From assembly GCF_006542765.1 (NCBI RefSeq), contig NZ_SKCD01000028.1, forward strand, positions 1 through 64,000: a stretch of 64,000 bases of DNA, read 5' to 3'. Source of the stretch: Paenibacillus luteus. Lineage in GTDB: Bacteria; Bacillota; Bacilli; Paenibacillales; Paenibacillaceae. The translations under genes and the position numbers were made by a program. Shown piece after piece: positions 55,025-63,215 of this stretch (its first letter is position 1; the number at the start of each line of letters is the position of its first letter). The notes below the pieces were generated by a model, which was not told the DNA's origin, searched no databases, and was given only the letters and a program-made list of their open reading frames with translations.

Positions 55025-55138
55025 ATGAAGGTTAGACCTTCGGTAAAGCCGATCTGCGAAAAATGCAAAGTCATTCGTCGCAAAGGCAACGTAATGGTGA
55101 TTTGTGAAAATCCGAAACACAAACAAAAACAAGGATAG
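55025..55138 (+). CDS. rpmJ: 50S ribosomal protein L36
   Basis: A 37-residue protein, MKVRPSVKPICEKC start, with zinc ligands CEKC, a third Cys (VICENPKHKQ) and His, so the zinc-binding form. GGGAGG precedes ATG 55025. Confidence 0.96.
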   Translation: MKVRPSVKPICEKCKVIRRKGNVMVICENPKHKQKQG

Positions 55139-55157
55139 AAGGAGGGGAATATAGCCT

Positions 55158-55526
55158 ATGGCACGTATAGCTGGTGTAGACTTGCCGCGTGACAAACGCG
55201 TCGAAATCGCCCTGACATACATTTTCGGTATCGGCAAAACAACGTCGCAAAAACTTTTGAAAACAGCTGAAGTTAGCTTCGATACTCGCGTTCGTGACTT
55301 GACAGAAGACGAACTTGCTCGCCTTCGCGAAGCAATCGACAAATCTGTTAAAGTAGAAGGCGACTTGCGTCGTGAAATTTCGCTTAACATTAAGCGTCTG
55401 ACTGAAATCGGATGCTACCGTGGTCTTCGTCACCGTCGTGGCTTGCCAGTTCGCGGTCAACGTACGAAAACGAATGCACGTACTCGTAAAGGTCCTCGTC
55501 GGACTGTAGCTAACAAGAAGAAATAA
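55158..55526 (+). CDS. rpsM: 30S ribosomal protein S13
   Basis: A 122-residue head protein contacting P-site tRNA. MARIAGVDLPRDKRVEIAL start, basic tail (TRKGPRRTVANKKK). Confidence 0.97.
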   Translation: MARIAGVDLPRDKRVEIALTYIFGIGKTTSQKLLKTAEVSFDTRVRDLTEDELARLREAIDKSVKVEGDLRREISLNIKRLTEIGCYRGLRHRRGLPVRGQRTKTNARTRKGPRRTVANKKK

Positions 55527-55545
55527 GAAGGGAGGATAATGGACA

Positions 55546-55941
55546 ATGGCTAAACCAAAAAAAGTCGTTCGTACGAAACGTCGCGACCGGAAAAATATTG
55601 AGACTGGCGTTGCGCACATTCGCTCAACGTTCAACAATACGATCGTTACGATCACGGATCCGCACGGCAATGCAATTTCATGGGCAAGCTCTGGCAACAT
55701 GGGCTTCAGAGGCTCACGTAAGAGCACGCCTTTCGCAGCTCAAATGGCTGCTGAAACTGCTGCGAAAGCAGCAATGGAACATGGCATGAGAACCGTAGAA
55801 GTGATGGTAAAAGGTCCAGGCGCTGGCCGTGAAGCTGCGATTCGTTCGCTTCAAGCTGCCGGGTTGGAAGTTAACCTCATTAAAGACGTAACACCAGTTC
55901 CTCACAACGGATGCCGTCCGCCGAAACGTCGTCGCGTATAG
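55546..55941 (+). CDS. rpsK: 30S ribosomal protein S11
   Basis: A 131-residue platform protein. HIRSTFNNTIVTITD and the C-terminal PVPHNGCRPPKRRRV cores. Confidence 0.97.
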   Translation: MAKPKKVVRTKRRDRKNIETGVAHIRSTFNNTIVTITDPHGNAISWASSGNMGFRGSRKSTPFAAQMAAETAAKAAMEHGMRTVEVMVKGPGAGREAAIRSLQAAGLEVNLIKDVTPVPHNGCRPPKRRRV

Positions 55942-56068
55942 TTGGATCCGATGTGGTATCAAATAACAACAACTTGTGAATAATGGTTGTGAAGGTTTGG
56001 CATACTACAAGATTTGACTTAAAATAACGGTAAGGTAACGGAGCGACGTTTGAAGGAGGGTACTATTA

Positions 56069-57013
56069 GTGATTGAGATCGAAAAGCCGAAAATCGAAAC
56101 CGTAGAACTGAACGATGAGGGAACTTACGGACGTTTCGTCGTCGAACCGCTTGAGCGCGGTTATGGCACGACGCTTGGAAATTCGCTTCGCCGAATTTTG
56201 TTGTCGTCGCTGCCAGGTGCAGCAGTAACCTCGGTTCAAATCGATGGAGTGCTTCACGAGTTCTCTACGGTTCCCGGAGTGATTGAGGATGTTACCGAAA
56301 TCATTCTGAACCTGAAGGGCCTCTCGTTGAAAATCCACTCCGATGAAGAAAAGGTGTTGGAAATCGACGCGGATGGCGAAGGGAATATTACAGCGGGCGA
56401 CATTCGAGCAGACAGCGATGTCGAGATTTTAAGCCCTGATCTTCACATCGCAACCTTGGCCTCCGGCGCGCGGCTCCATATGCGGGTATTTGCCAATCGG
56501 GGACGCGGTTACGTGCAAGCGGACCGCAACAAGAAAGACGAACAACCGATTGGTGTAATTCCCGTTGATTCGATCTACACGCCAATTACTCGTGTAAATT
56601 ATAGCGTTGAAAATACGCGTGTTGGTCAAGTAACTAACTACGACAAGCTCACGCTTGAAGTATGGACTGACGGCAGTATCCGGCCTGAAGAGGCTGTAAG
56701 CCTTGGCGCTAAAATTTTGACTGAGCATTTGGACTTGTTCGTTGGATTAACCGATGAAGCCAAAGACGCTGAAATTATGGTTGAGAAGGAAGAAGATAAG
56801 AAAGAGAAAGTTCTGGAGATGACGATCGAAGAACTTGATCTTTCCGTCCGTTCTTACAACTGCTTGAAACGTGCGGGTATTAATACGGTTCAAGAGCTGA
56901 TCACGAAATCCGAAGAGGACATGATGAAGGTTCGTAACCTCGGACGTAAATCCCTCGAGGAAGTTCAAGAGAAGCTCGAAGAATTGGGCCTTGGTCTTCG
57001 CATGGAAGAGTAG
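56069..57013 (+). CDS. rpoA: RNA polymerase alpha subunit
   Basis: A 314-residue subunit. The N-terminal dimerisation domain has GYGTTLGNSLRRILLSSLPG; the C-terminal domain, which binds UP elements and activators, has LSVRSYNCLKRAGINTV and VRNLGRKSLEEV. GTG start with GAAGGAGG upstream. Confidence 0.97.
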   Translation: MIEIEKPKIETVELNDEGTYGRFVVEPLERGYGTTLGNSLRRILLSSLPGAAVTSVQIDGVLHEFSTVPGVIEDVTEIILNLKGLSLKIHSDEEKVLEIDADGEGNITAGDIRADSDVEILSPDLHIATLASGARLHMRVFANRGRGYVQADRNKKDEQPIGVIPVDSIYTPITRVNYSVENTRVGQVTNYDKLTLEVWTDGSIRPEEAVSLGAKILTEHLDLFVGLTDEAKDAEIMVEKEEDKKEKVLEMTIEELDLSVRSYNCLKRAGINTVQELITKSEEDMMKVRNLGRKSLEEVQEKLEELGLGLRMEE

Positions 57014-57058
57014 TAAACCAACAAGAATAGACAAAAGAGCAAGGGAGGGGAAAACAAG

Positions 57059-57424
57059 ATGGCATATCAAAAATTAGGACGTGACGCTAGTGCACGGAAA
57101 GCTTTGTTCCGTGACCTCGTTACTGACTTGTTCCTTTATGAGCGTATTCAAACGACTGAAGCTAAAGCGAAAGAAGTTCGTTCTATCGCTGAGAAGCTGA
57201 TCACTAAAGCTAAGAAAGGTGATCTTCATGCTCGTCGTCAAGTAGCTGCTTATGTTCGTCGCGAAACTGTGGACGGAGAAAAAGACGCTATTCAAAAGCT
57301 GTTCTCTGATCTAGCTCCTCGTTACTCAGAGCGTGCAGGCGGCTACACGCGTATTCTAAAACTAGGACCCCGTCGCGGCGATGCTGCGCCTATGGTTTAC
57401 CTGGAATTGGTTGACCGCGCGTAG
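57059..57424 (+). CDS. rplQ: 50S ribosomal protein L17
   Basis: A 121-residue protein near the tunnel exit. MAYQKLGRDASARKALFRDL start. Last gene of the long ribosomal cluster; the usual next genes (ecfA1, ecfA2, ecfT) are not here. Confidence 0.97.
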   Translation: MAYQKLGRDASARKALFRDLVTDLFLYERIQTTEAKAKEVRSIAEKLITKAKKGDLHARRQVAAYVRRETVDGEKDAIQKLFSDLAPRYSERAGGYTRILKLGPRRGDAAPMVYLELVDRA

Positions 57425-57445
57425 TAACAAGGTCATCGAAATCGT

Positions 57446-57489
57446 ATAAGCTTGTCCACAGCGTTAAACCTTGTCCAAGCTTTATACGC
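57446..57489 (+). repeat. Hairpin-forming inverted repeat after rplQ
   Basis: CGTATA-AGCTTG pairs with CAAGCT-T-TATACG (12 bp with one bulge). It stands next to the dispersed palindromic element and shares its TATAAGC motif. Confidence 0.6.
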
Positions 57490-57553
57490 GAGCGTAAACG
57501 GCTTATGCCTGCCTCTGGCGGTATAAGCACGCGAACGCGATGAGATATAAGCC
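57490..57553 (+). repeat. Dispersed palindromic element, copy 2
   Basis: GCGT...CG-GCTTAT-GCC and GGC-GTATAAGC-CG...ACGC make a dyad. It aligns with 13017-13076 over its whole length. A further partial GGCGTAAGCC stem follows at about 57561-57570. Confidence 0.6.
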
Positions 57554-57591
57554 ATGTTTAGGCGTAAGCCTATACTTCTTATAACTTAGTG

Positions 57592-57624
57592 AAAAGGGTG
57601 GACCCTTGCGGCCACCTTTTTTTA
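57592..57624 (+). terminator. Terminator of the S10-spc-alpha cluster
   Basis: AAAGGGTGG pairs with CCACCTTT (57592-57617, short loop) and a run of seven T follows. Confidence 0.85.
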
Positions 57625-57899
57625 TTTGCTAAATCTAATGATTATTCAGGTTGAGGGTTCATTTCCGCCAGTAGTGCCTCTTACTAATTTCGTGCTGTTG
57701 CTTTGCATGCGTACAGCCATCTAGAAAGCCGTATAAGCGGTGGGAGAGATGACCGGCATAATTGGGCAGTACAAATCAATAGGGAGCGACAGATGTGCTT
57801 ATTGAACGCCTGTGAGGTGTTGATAGGGCGAAGCTCTTAATGGTTCCCTATCATGGAATACAGGGAGCTTAGGAATCCCTTGATAAAAGGGGGATTAAG
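57625..57899 (+). other. Non-coding spacer and structured leader before truA
   Basis: No convincing gene is visible. From about 57774 several stems can form: TCAATA/TATTGA, AAGCTC with GAGCTT enclosing CCCT/AGGG (57830-57870), and AATCCC/GGGATT (57873-57896), which would hide the truA ribosome binding site AAGGGGG. It may be a regulatory leader, but it matches no riboswitch I know. Confidence 0.45.
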
Positions 57900-58652
57900 T
57901 TGAGGAATATATGCGTAAAGGTCAGCTATGACGGGTCAGGATTTAACGGCTTTCAAACGCAGCCATACGGCAGAACGGTTCAAGGCGAGATTGAGAAAGC
58001 CATCAAGAAGCTAACGGGAGAAACGACGATTATCATCGGCTCGGGACGAACGGATGCGGGAGTGCATGCACAGGGGCAAATGTTTAATTTCTATACGGAG
58101 TCCACGATTCCAACGGAGAGATGGGCCATTGCGCTTAACACGCGGCTGCCCAAGGACATTGTCATTATTGAAGCATTTGATGTGCCAGAGCATTTTCATG
58201 CGAGAAGATCCGCGAAGCGCAAAACGTATCGCTATACGATTGATACCGGCAAGTTTCCGGACGTGTTTGGTCGCCAGTACCGTTTTCATCACCCGACGCC
58301 ACTTGATGTGGAGGCGATGCGTGAGGGCTTGCGCTTCCTTGTCGGAAAGCATGACTTTACCTCATTTACATCGATTCATTCCACCAAGCCTCATCATATT
58401 CGTACGATCTACGAGGCGGATTTTGTACAGGAAGGCCCGATCGTTCATATGTACGTGACAGGCAATGGTTTTCTGTACAATATGGTTCGTGTCATTATGG
58501 GAACTTTATTATGGGTTGGTGAAGGGAAGCTCGCTTCCTCAGAGATAGAAAACATTCTTGAGGGTCGAAATCGTTCGCATGCTGGTCCTACGGCAATGCC
58601 GCATGGTTTGATGCTGATAGATGTGGAATATTCCAGCGAAAATCAAGGATAA
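57900..58652 (+). CDS. truA: TruA, tRNA pseudouridine(38-40) synthase
   Basis: A 250-residue enzyme that modifies the anticodon arm of tRNAs. The catalytic Asp lies in GSGRTDAGVHAQGQ, and SYDGSGFNGFQ starts the protein. TTG 57900 follows AGGGGG. Usually downstream of ecfT; here it stands alone after a non-coding spacer. Confidence 0.95.
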   Translation: MRNICVKVSYDGSGFNGFQTQPYGRTVQGEIEKAIKKLTGETTIIIGSGRTDAGVHAQGQMFNFYTESTIPTERWAIALNTRLPKDIVIIEAFDVPEHFHARRSAKRKTYRYTIDTGKFPDVFGRQYRFHHPTPLDVEAMREGLRFLVGKHDFTSFTSIHSTKPHHIRTIYEADFVQEGPIVHMYVTGNGFLYNMVRVIMGTLLWVGEGKLASSEIENILEGRNRSHAGPTAMPHGLMLIDVEYSSENQG

Positions 58653-58667
58653 ATCGCTATAAATCGC

Positions 58668-58696
58668 TTGCACTTAAGCATAGTTTATAGTAGAAT
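58668..58696 (+). promoter_or_regulatory. Promoter of rplM-rpsI
   Basis: TTGCAC (58668-58673) and TAGAAT (58691-58696), 17-bp spacer. Confidence 0.7.
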
Positions 58697-58702
58697 ATAA
58701 CT

Positions 58703-58815
58703 TGTGCTTTCGAAGTGGCTAACCCACAGCCCCGACTGAGATCGTCACAAACTTGGCAATCAACATTGAATAAACAAACCAACGTTTACGTTGTTATAAA
58801 ACGATTAATGTATGA
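58703..58815 (+). promoter_or_regulatory. Possible L13 leader
   Basis: GAAGTGGCTAACCCACAGCC and the AACGTTTACGTTGTT stem lie between the promoter and rplM. Bacillota have a structured L13 leader at this place, and the GTGG-CCAC hairpin fits my memory of it, but I cannot confirm the match. Confidence 0.45.
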
Positions 58816-58833
58816 AATTAAGGAGGATCATCC

Positions 58834-59271
58834 ATGCGCACCACTTATATGGCTAAATCAACTGAAGTTGATCGTAAATGGTTCGTCGTCGATGCGGAAG
58901 GCAAAACGCTAGGCCGCTTGGCGAGTGAAGTTGCTGCCCTGATCCGCGGCAAACACAAACCGACATTTACGCCACATGTTGATACAGGCGATTTCGTTGT
59001 TGTTATCAACGCTGAAAAAATCCATCTGACAGGTAAGAAAATGTCAGATAAAATTTACTACCGTCACTCTATGTACTCCGGTGGCTTGAAAGCTACTCCG
59101 GCACAAGAGATGATTAAGAACAAGCCAGAGCGCGTAATCGAATTGGCTGTACACGGCATGTTGCCTAAGAATCGTCTTGGCGACAAAATGAAGCTTAAAC
59201 TTAAAGTATACGCAGGTGCGGAACATCCACATCAAGCACAAAACCCTGAAGTTTACGAACTTCGCGGGTAA
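58834..59271 (+). CDS. rplM: 50S ribosomal protein L13
   Basis: A 145-residue early-assembly protein. TYMAKSTEVDRKWFVVDAEG start, GMLPKNRLGDKM core. AAGGAGG before ATG. Confidence 0.97.
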   Translation: MRTTYMAKSTEVDRKWFVVDAEGKTLGRLASEVAALIRGKHKPTFTPHVDTGDFVVVINAEKIHLTGKKMSDKIYYRHSMYSGGLKATPAQEMIKNKPERVIELAVHGMLPKNRLGDKMKLKLKVYAGAEHPHQAQNPEVYELRG

Positions 59272-59291
59272 TAAAGAGGAGGACAAGTTTC

Positions 59292-59684
59292 ATGGCTCAA
59301 GTGCAATACTATGGAACCGGTCGTCGTAAACACTCTGTTGCACGTGTACGTCTTGTGCCGGGTGAAGGACGAATCATTATTAACAAACGCGACCTTAATG
59401 AATATTTCGGTCTAGAAACACTGAAGCTGATCGTAAAACAACCGCTTAACCTAACTGATACATTGTCGAAATACGATGTACTAGTTATTGCTAACGGCGG
59501 TGGTATGTCCGGTCAAGCAGGCGCTATCCGTCACGGTATTTCCCGTGCTCTGCTTAAAGCAGATCCAGAATTCCGTCCGGCTCTTAAGCGTGCTGGCTTC
59601 CTAACTCGTGATCCGCGTATGAAAGAGCGTAAAAAATACGGTCTTAAAGCGGCTCGTCGTGCTCCACAATTCTCGAAACGTTAA
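59292..59684 (+). CDS. rpsI: 30S ribosomal protein S9
   Basis: A 130-residue protein whose C-terminal tail, ending in SKR, touches P-site tRNA. GTGRRKHSVARVRL start. Confidence 0.97.
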   Translation: MAQVQYYGTGRRKHSVARVRLVPGEGRIIINKRDLNEYFGLETLKLIVKQPLNLTDTLSKYDVLVIANGGGMSGQAGAIRHGISRALLKADPEFRPALKRAGFLTRDPRMKERKKYGLKAARRAPQFSKR

Positions 59685-59696
59685 TTCGTATCGGCA

Positions 59697-59735
59697 AAGT
59701 GCTTTCTCTGCAAGTCAGAGAAGGCACTTTTTTTG
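59697..59735 (+). terminator. Terminator after rpsI
   Basis: AAGTGCTTTCTCTG pairs with CAGAGAAGGCACTT (one G-T or mismatch) and seven T follow. Confidence 0.92.
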
Positions 59736-59817
59736 CGTTATGGACTCAAATAGCTCTCGCATGTCTATCTATTTTTCTAATTCAAAAAACTTTATTTCAT
59801 TTTGGTGTAAACTTATA

Positions 59818-59846
59818 TTGAACATTGCGTGAGCAGGACGTATAAT
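59818..59846 (+). promoter_or_regulatory. Promoter of cysH
   Basis: TTGAAC (59818-59823) and TATAAT (59841-59846), exact 17-bp spacer. No S-box or T-box lies between it and the gene. Confidence 0.8.
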
Positions 59847-59893
59847 TTTATTACAGACTAACTTACTAGGATTTAATAACGGAGGGCATATAA

Positions 59894-60589
59894 ATGAACC
59901 TTTTTGAAAAAGAAGCGCTAATCAAGCAAAAGGAAGTAGAGCTTGAAAACGCGACACCGGAAGAAATTATTGCATTTGCCGTGGAAACTTTCCCTAAGAT
60001 TACATTTGCGTGCAGCTTTGGCGCAGAAGATGTTGTTCTTGTAGACATGTTGCAAAAAATCAGCCCCAAAACGGATATCTTCTATCTGGACACGAATTTT
60101 CATTTTAAGGAAACGTATGAGACGCGTGACAAAATGGCAGAGCGCTACCCTGGTATTCCATTTGTTGAAGTAAAACCGGAGATGACTCCTGAAGAGCAAG
60201 CATCACAATTCGGCGAGGAGCTTTGGAAATCAGATGCCAATGCATGCTGCAATATTCGCAAAGTTAAGCCTCTGACTAATATTTTGTCCAAGTATGAAGC
60301 ATGGATTACAGGCATTCGCCGTGACCAGGCAGCAACTCGGGCTAACTCCAAGAAAATTGAGTACGATACGAAGTTTGGACTCGTAAAATTCAATCCAATC
60401 GCCCACTGGACAACTGAAGATGTTTGGGATTATATTCGGGCAAACGATGTTGTTTACAATCCGCTGCATGACCAAAACTACCCAAGCATCGGCTGCGAGC
60501 AATGTACTCGGAAGGTTATGCCTGGCGAGGACCCTCGTGCAGGACGTTGGTCCGGCCAAGAAAAAACAGAATGTGGTTTGCATAAATAA
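59894..60589 (+). CDS. cysH: Phosphoadenylyl/adenylyl-sulfate reductase, [4Fe-4S] type
   Basis: A 231-residue enzyme that reduces activated sulfate to sulfite. Cys118-Cys119 and Cys201/Cys204 (GCEQC) are the iron-sulfur ligands typical of APS-type reductases, and Cys227 (ECGLH) is the catalytic thiol. SFGAEDVVLVD is the nucleotide loop. Whether APS or PAPS is used cannot be decided, though the cluster form favours APS. It is a single-gene unit; no other sulfate-assimilation genes follow. Confidence 0.93.
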   Translation: MNLFEKEALIKQKEVELENATPEEIIAFAVETFPKITFACSFGAEDVVLVDMLQKISPKTDIFYLDTNFHFKETYETRDKMAERYPGIPFVEVKPEMTPEEQASQFGEELWKSDANACCNIRKVKPLTNILSKYEAWITGIRRDQAATRANSKKIEYDTKFGLVKFNPIAHWTTEDVWDYIRANDVVYNPLHDQNYPSIGCEQCTRKVMPGEDPRAGRWSGQEKTECGLHK

Positions 60590-60712
60590 GCAACTATATG
60601 AGGATACATCGCAAATGAGTCAAATTCTACCGCTTGTTAGCATACTGGATAACTAAATGAAGACATGTCCAAGCAGCCAGTAGGCTAATTCAAATGCATG
60701 CTAGGTTTGTCT

Positions 60713-60738
60713 CATAATCGACCACCTCGTCCCATATA
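60713..60738 (+). promoter_or_regulatory. Possible sporulation (sigma-E-like) promoter of cwlD
   Basis: CATAAT and CATATAAA are 14 bp apart, similar to sigma-E elements. Consistent with sporulation-time expression of cwlD, but the match is loose. Confidence 0.3.
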
Positions 60739-60817
60739 AATGAAAGTGTGCATTAAGCTTGTTCAGAAGCTGAATGATGCCGCTTATTCATTTGATGGAG
60801 AACGGGGTGGTTTTTTT

Positions 60818-61606
60818 ATGCGCCGAATCAGTCGGCATGTGGTCATTTGGTTAACGTATAAAGGGGCAATTCGGATCGGAATTGGTTTGCTTGTTATTGC
60901 TTTAACAGGTATTGTGCTTACACAGTCGATGCCAACGGAGAAAACTTGGTCCTATTGGACGCTTCCTTTGTCTGGAAAGACGATCGCGATTGATGCAGGA
61001 CATGGCGGTGTGGATGGAGGAGCAGTCAGTAAGCAGGGAGTGATTGAGAAGGATTTAAATCTTGCAATCGCTCTTTATTTACGTGATTATTTGCAGCAGG
61101 CTGGTGCGATTGTCGTGATGACGAGGGAAGGAGATTATGATTTGGCCACCGGAGACGCAAGAGCCTACAGCAAGCGGAAGACCGAGGATTTAAAAAAACG
61201 TGTAGCGGTCATCAAACAAAGCAATCCGGCAGCCGTTATTAGCATCCACATGAACAGTATTCCGTCAGCTAAATGGTCGGGGGCGCAAACCTTTTTTCAT
61301 CCGGGCAATCATCCCGAGAATCGTATTTTGGCCACGTTTATACAGGATGAAATGATTCGCAATTTGGAAAATACGACTCGCGTTGCCGCTACAGTCAAGG
61401 ATATATATGTGCTTAAGGCCATCGAGAATATACCAACCGCGCTTGTAGAGGTCGGCTTTCTCTCCAATCCGGGGGAATCGCAGCGTTTGGCGGATGCAGA
61501 ATATCAGCGTCAGGTAGCTGCATCGATCTATGAGGGCATACTGAGGTATACTTCAGGTGAAAAGCTGAGCGGCAGCGTGCTGCAGGAAGAAGTAAACATG
61601 AAGTGA
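60818..61606 (+). CDS. cwlD: CwlD, N-acetylmuramoyl-L-alanine amidase of spore cortex
   Basis: A 262-residue Amidase_3 enzyme that, with PdaA, makes muramic-delta-lactam in spore cortex so germination enzymes can recognise it. A signal-anchor (about 16-36) precedes the catalytic domain; zinc ligands are His62 (DAGHGG), Glu77 (EKDL) and the later SIHMNS His, and the catalytic Glu is in LVEVGFLSN. ATG 60818 is chosen over 60740 because the membrane anchor then begins normally. Confidence 0.92.
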   Translation: MRRISRHVVIWLTYKGAIRIGIGLLVIALTGIVLTQSMPTEKTWSYWTLPLSGKTIAIDAGHGGVDGGAVSKQGVIEKDLNLAIALYLRDYLQQAGAIVVMTREGDYDLATGDARAYSKRKTEDLKKRVAVIKQSNPAAVISIHMNSIPSAKWSGAQTFFHPGNHPENRILATFIQDEMIRNLENTTRVAATVKDIYVLKAIENIPTALVEVGFLSNPGESQRLADAEYQRQVAASIYEGILRYTSGEKLSGSVLQEEVNMK

Positions 61607-61720
61607 ATGATAAGTGAATGTAAAAGGTTAGCTGAGTAGTGTTTATGCCATCTACATGTTTAAACAATAATAATTAAATAGCAAGAACAGAGTGACTAAG
61701 GCAAAATAACGGGAACAAGG

Positions 61721-61804
61721 TACCAAGAGCAAAGTACCAAGAGCAAAGTACCAAGAGCAAAGTACCAAGAGCAAAGTACCAAGAGCAAAGTACCAAGAGC
61801 AAAG
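61721..61804 (+). repeat. 14-bp tandem repeat array (minisatellite)
   Basis: Six perfect head-to-tail copies of TACCAAGAGCAAAG start at 61721, 61735, 61749, 61763, 61777 and 61791. Degenerate copies extend on both sides (about 61680-61880, for example TAATGAGAGTGAGG at 61805). Fourteen is not a multiple of three, so it is not built to encode protein. It lies in the otherwise empty cwlD-salA gap. Confidence 0.95.
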
Positions 61805-61928
61805 TAATGAGAGTGAGGTAACAAAGTAATAAGAACAAGATAGCACTTACGAAGTAACGAGACCAAAGCCAAGAGCAGCGTTAGATAAGAATGCTTGGCT
61901 CATTGGCTTAATGCGTTCGGTTGTACTG

Positions 61929-61937
61929 TGTTATAAT
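61929..61937 (+). promoter_or_regulatory. Extended -10 promoter of salA
   Basis: TGT followed by TATAAT (61932-61937) makes an extended -10; no good -35 is present. The start codon follows 44 bp later. Confidence 0.5.
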
Positions 61938-61980
61938 GATTATTATCTAGCTCTGATTATATAAAGGTGGGACTCCGTAT

Positions 61981-63102
61981 ATGTTAACACGCGAGCAAGT
62001 CATAGAGGCCGTCGAGATTGTGACGGCACAGCATAAGGCGGATGAGATCTCCATCCGCGACGTCATGGTTCGGGACCGTCAAGTATCGATGACGGTCCTT
62101 GGGTCTGGCGCGGCAATACTGCCCGCGCTTGAAACCTCGCTTCGCGAGGCGCTGGCGCGCCTGGGCGCCGAAACCGTGCATTTCCGGTTTCGGTCCGAGG
62201 CAGCGCCTGCCGCGGGCGCAGGCGTGTCTACGCCGCCGCCTGCGGCTGCTAAAGCACCGGCCGCGGCTAGCGCTGGTGCCGGCAAAGCTGAGGGCACCGC
62301 GCCCGTTCAGGGCCACGGGGCCGGTCTCGCCCATGCGCTGCTGGACGCAGCCAGCGGCGTGCAGTTCATTGCCGTCGCCAGCGGCAAGGGCGGCGTCGGC
62401 AAATCGACGGTGACCGTCAATCTGGCGGTCGCCTTGGCACGCAAGGGCAAACGCGTCGGCATTATCGACGCTGATATCTACGGATTCAGCGTGCCCGATA
62501 TGATGGGCATCGAGGAGCGGCCGGACGTCGTGAACGAACGTGTCATTCCAATCGAGAAATTTGGCGTCAAAGTCATGTCGATGGGCTTCTTTGTGGAAGA
62601 CAACAGTCCAATCGTATGGCGCGGGCCGATGCTTGGCAAAATGCTGCGCAACTTCTTCCAGGAGATCGAATGGGGCGAGCTGGATTACCTGCTGCTTGAC
62701 CTTCCTCCAGGAACGGGAGACGTGGCGCTTGACGTGCATCAGATTATTCCGCAAAGCAAGGAAATCATTGTGACTACGCCGCATGCAACGGCTGCTTTCG
62801 TTGCGGCCAGAGCAGGAGCAATGGCAATCAAGACGGAGCATGAAATTATCGGTGTGGTGGAAAATATGTCTTATTACGTGTCTACATCCACAGGCGAGAA
62901 GGAATATGTATTTGGTCGTGGAGGCGGCGCACGTCTAGCAGAGAACCTACATGCTGATCTGCTGGCGCAAATTCCGCTTGGCGCGCCGGACAACCATGTG
63001 TCTGAGCCGGATTTTGCCCCATCTGTGTATAAAGCGGATACGGAAACAGGCAAGCTGTACCTGGAATTGGCCGACAGCGTATTAAGAAAATGCGGCGGTT
63101 AA
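61981..63102 (+). CDS. salA: Mrp/NBP35-family P-loop ATPase (SalA-like)
   Basis: A 373-residue protein: MIP18-like N-terminal domain (1-72), an alanine/proline/glycine-rich linker (74-116), and a deviant Walker A ATPase domain (SGKGGVGKST around 134-143). The CxxC cluster ligand of Fe-S Mrp proteins is missing; that place reads ENMSYYVSTSTGEKEYVFG, like B. subtilis SalA, a regulator rather than a cluster carrier. The cwlD-salA-gerD order is the Bacillus one. DNA for the linker is visibly GC-richer than its surroundings. Confidence 0.9.
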   Translation: MLTREQVIEAVEIVTAQHKADEISIRDVMVRDRQVSMTVLGSGAAILPALETSLREALARLGAETVHFRFRSEAAPAAGAGVSTPPPAAAKAPAAASAGAGKAEGTAPVQGHGAGLAHALLDAASGVQFIAVASGKGGVGKSTVTVNLAVALARKGKRVGIIDADIYGFSVPDMMGIEERPDVVNERVIPIEKFGVKVMSMGFFVEDNSPIVWRGPMLGKMLRNFFQEIEWGELDYLLLDLPPGTGDVALDVHQIIPQSKEIIVTTPHATAAFVAARAGAMAIKTEHEIIGVVENMSYYVSTSTGEKEYVFGRGGGARLAENLHADLLAQIPLGAPDNHVSEPDFAPSVYKADTETGKLYLELADSVLRKCGG

Positions 63103-63121
63103 TGCCAAACTTCTCCCATAC

Positions 63122-63199
63122 AAAATAAAGCCCGAACACTTGTCTTTCGCAGCCAACGACTTAAATGGTTGCGACGGACAATCTATTCGGGCTTTTTGT
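63122..63199 (+). terminator. Bidirectional terminator between salA and gerD
   Basis: AAAGCCCGAA pairs with TTCGGGCTTT at the outer ends, an inner GTCTTTCGCAGCC/GGTTGCGACGGAC stem fills it, and T/A tracts flank it, so it serves both convergent genes. Confidence 0.88.
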
Positions 63200-63215
63200 T
63201 TAGCTTTAGAATGTG

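Noticed and set aside
61721..61804. CRISPR array
   Set aside because: The units are head to tail without spacers and only 14 bp long, and there are no cas genes.
61652..61846. Minus-strand open frame with repeated CSWYFALGTLLL-like peptide
   Set aside because: It is simply the 14-bp minisatellite read in one frame; no ribosome binding site and no family resemblance.
61984..62841. Long minus-strand open frame (285 residues) opposite salA
   Set aside because: It mirrors the GC-rich part of salA, where stops are rare, and shows no recognisable domain.
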